Assembly (NCBI GenBank): GCA_949358305.1
Contig: OX442315.1
Coordinates: 17,324,427-17,388,426, forward strand
Direction of reading: 5' to 3'
Origin: Strigamia acuminata
Taxonomy: Eukaryota > Arthropoda > Chilopoda > Geophilomorpha > Linotaeniidae
DNA length: 64,000 nucleotides
The notes under the pieces were generated by a model. That model had not been told where the DNA came from. It was given only the letters and a program-made list of their open reading frames with translations, and did not search any database. The position numbers were made by a program, and so were the translations under genes. This document shows positions 63,983 through 64,000 of the stretch, piece after piece. Position 1 is the first letter of the stretch; the number at the start of each line of letters is the position of its first letter.

Positions 63983-64000
63983 TTTGCTGGAAAATAGTCG

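Overview
The window is an AT-rich animal nuclear segment, most likely from an insect. Coding genes have many short GT-AG introns (about 45-80 bp), and the recognisable proteins are metazoan: DDX3/belle, VPS72/YL1, NTAQ1, Raf, UBXN4 and MEIOC. The compact introns, the AT content and the LTR elements would suit a beetle or another holometabolous insect, but the order is an inference. There is no sign of bacterial operons.

Layout. (1) 1-10702: the right part of a Ty3/Gypsy LTR retrotransposon on the minus strand (gag, pol reached by a -1 frameshift, tRNA-Arg primer site, 2.15-kb 5' LTR). Its 3' LTR lies off the left edge. (2) 10703-21240: the last three coding exons of the RNA helicase belle (DDX3), starting at the exact base where the Gypsy LTR ends. 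Its apparent long 3' UTR is split by a solo LTR (13229-19304), which itself carries a full-length Ty1/Copia element (14017-19123) with matching LTRs and a 5-bp target duplication. (3) 21.4-34.2 kb: a repeat-dense region with duplicated modules bearing NRF1-like palindromes and exon-like pieces, two foldback TA-inserting MITEs, a 22-copy 21-bp satellite, and a 6-kb complex tandem array (479-bp and 1517-bp units holding a 33-bp minisatellite). (4) 35.3-39.5 kb: a coiled-coil gene with an in-frame stop, VPS72 (minus) and NTAQ1 (plus). The last two share a 231-bp divergent promoter. (5) 39.95-53.4 kb: an intronless Fic-domain gene and the Raf kinase gene, both minus. A 6.26-kb near-identical direct tandem duplication (40828-47090 and 47091-53354) has breakpoints inside both genes. 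One complete Fic, one complete Raf, one 5'-truncated Raf and one 3'-truncated Fic result. (6) 53.7-56.1 kb: UBXN4 (plus), divergent from Raf. (7) 56.1-62.3 kb: 6 kb of AT-rich sequence without recognised genes. (8) 62.3-64 kb: MEIOC (minus), which reaches the right edge.

The host genes are mostly housekeeping or signalling genes in head-to-head and tail-to-tail pairs: VPS72 with NTAQ1 and Raf with UBXN4 diverge, while the coiled-coil gene converges on VPS72. The most unusual points are the duplication that leaves a Raf copy behind a duplicated Fic promoter with an in-frame Met17 at the junction, the unusual soluble NLS-tailed Fic protein, the belle exon abutting an LTR, and the exon/intron-patterned tandem array at 27.6-33.7 kb. 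All gene models come from reading splice sites and frames by eye. In every multi-exon model taken as intact the coding length is a multiple of three.
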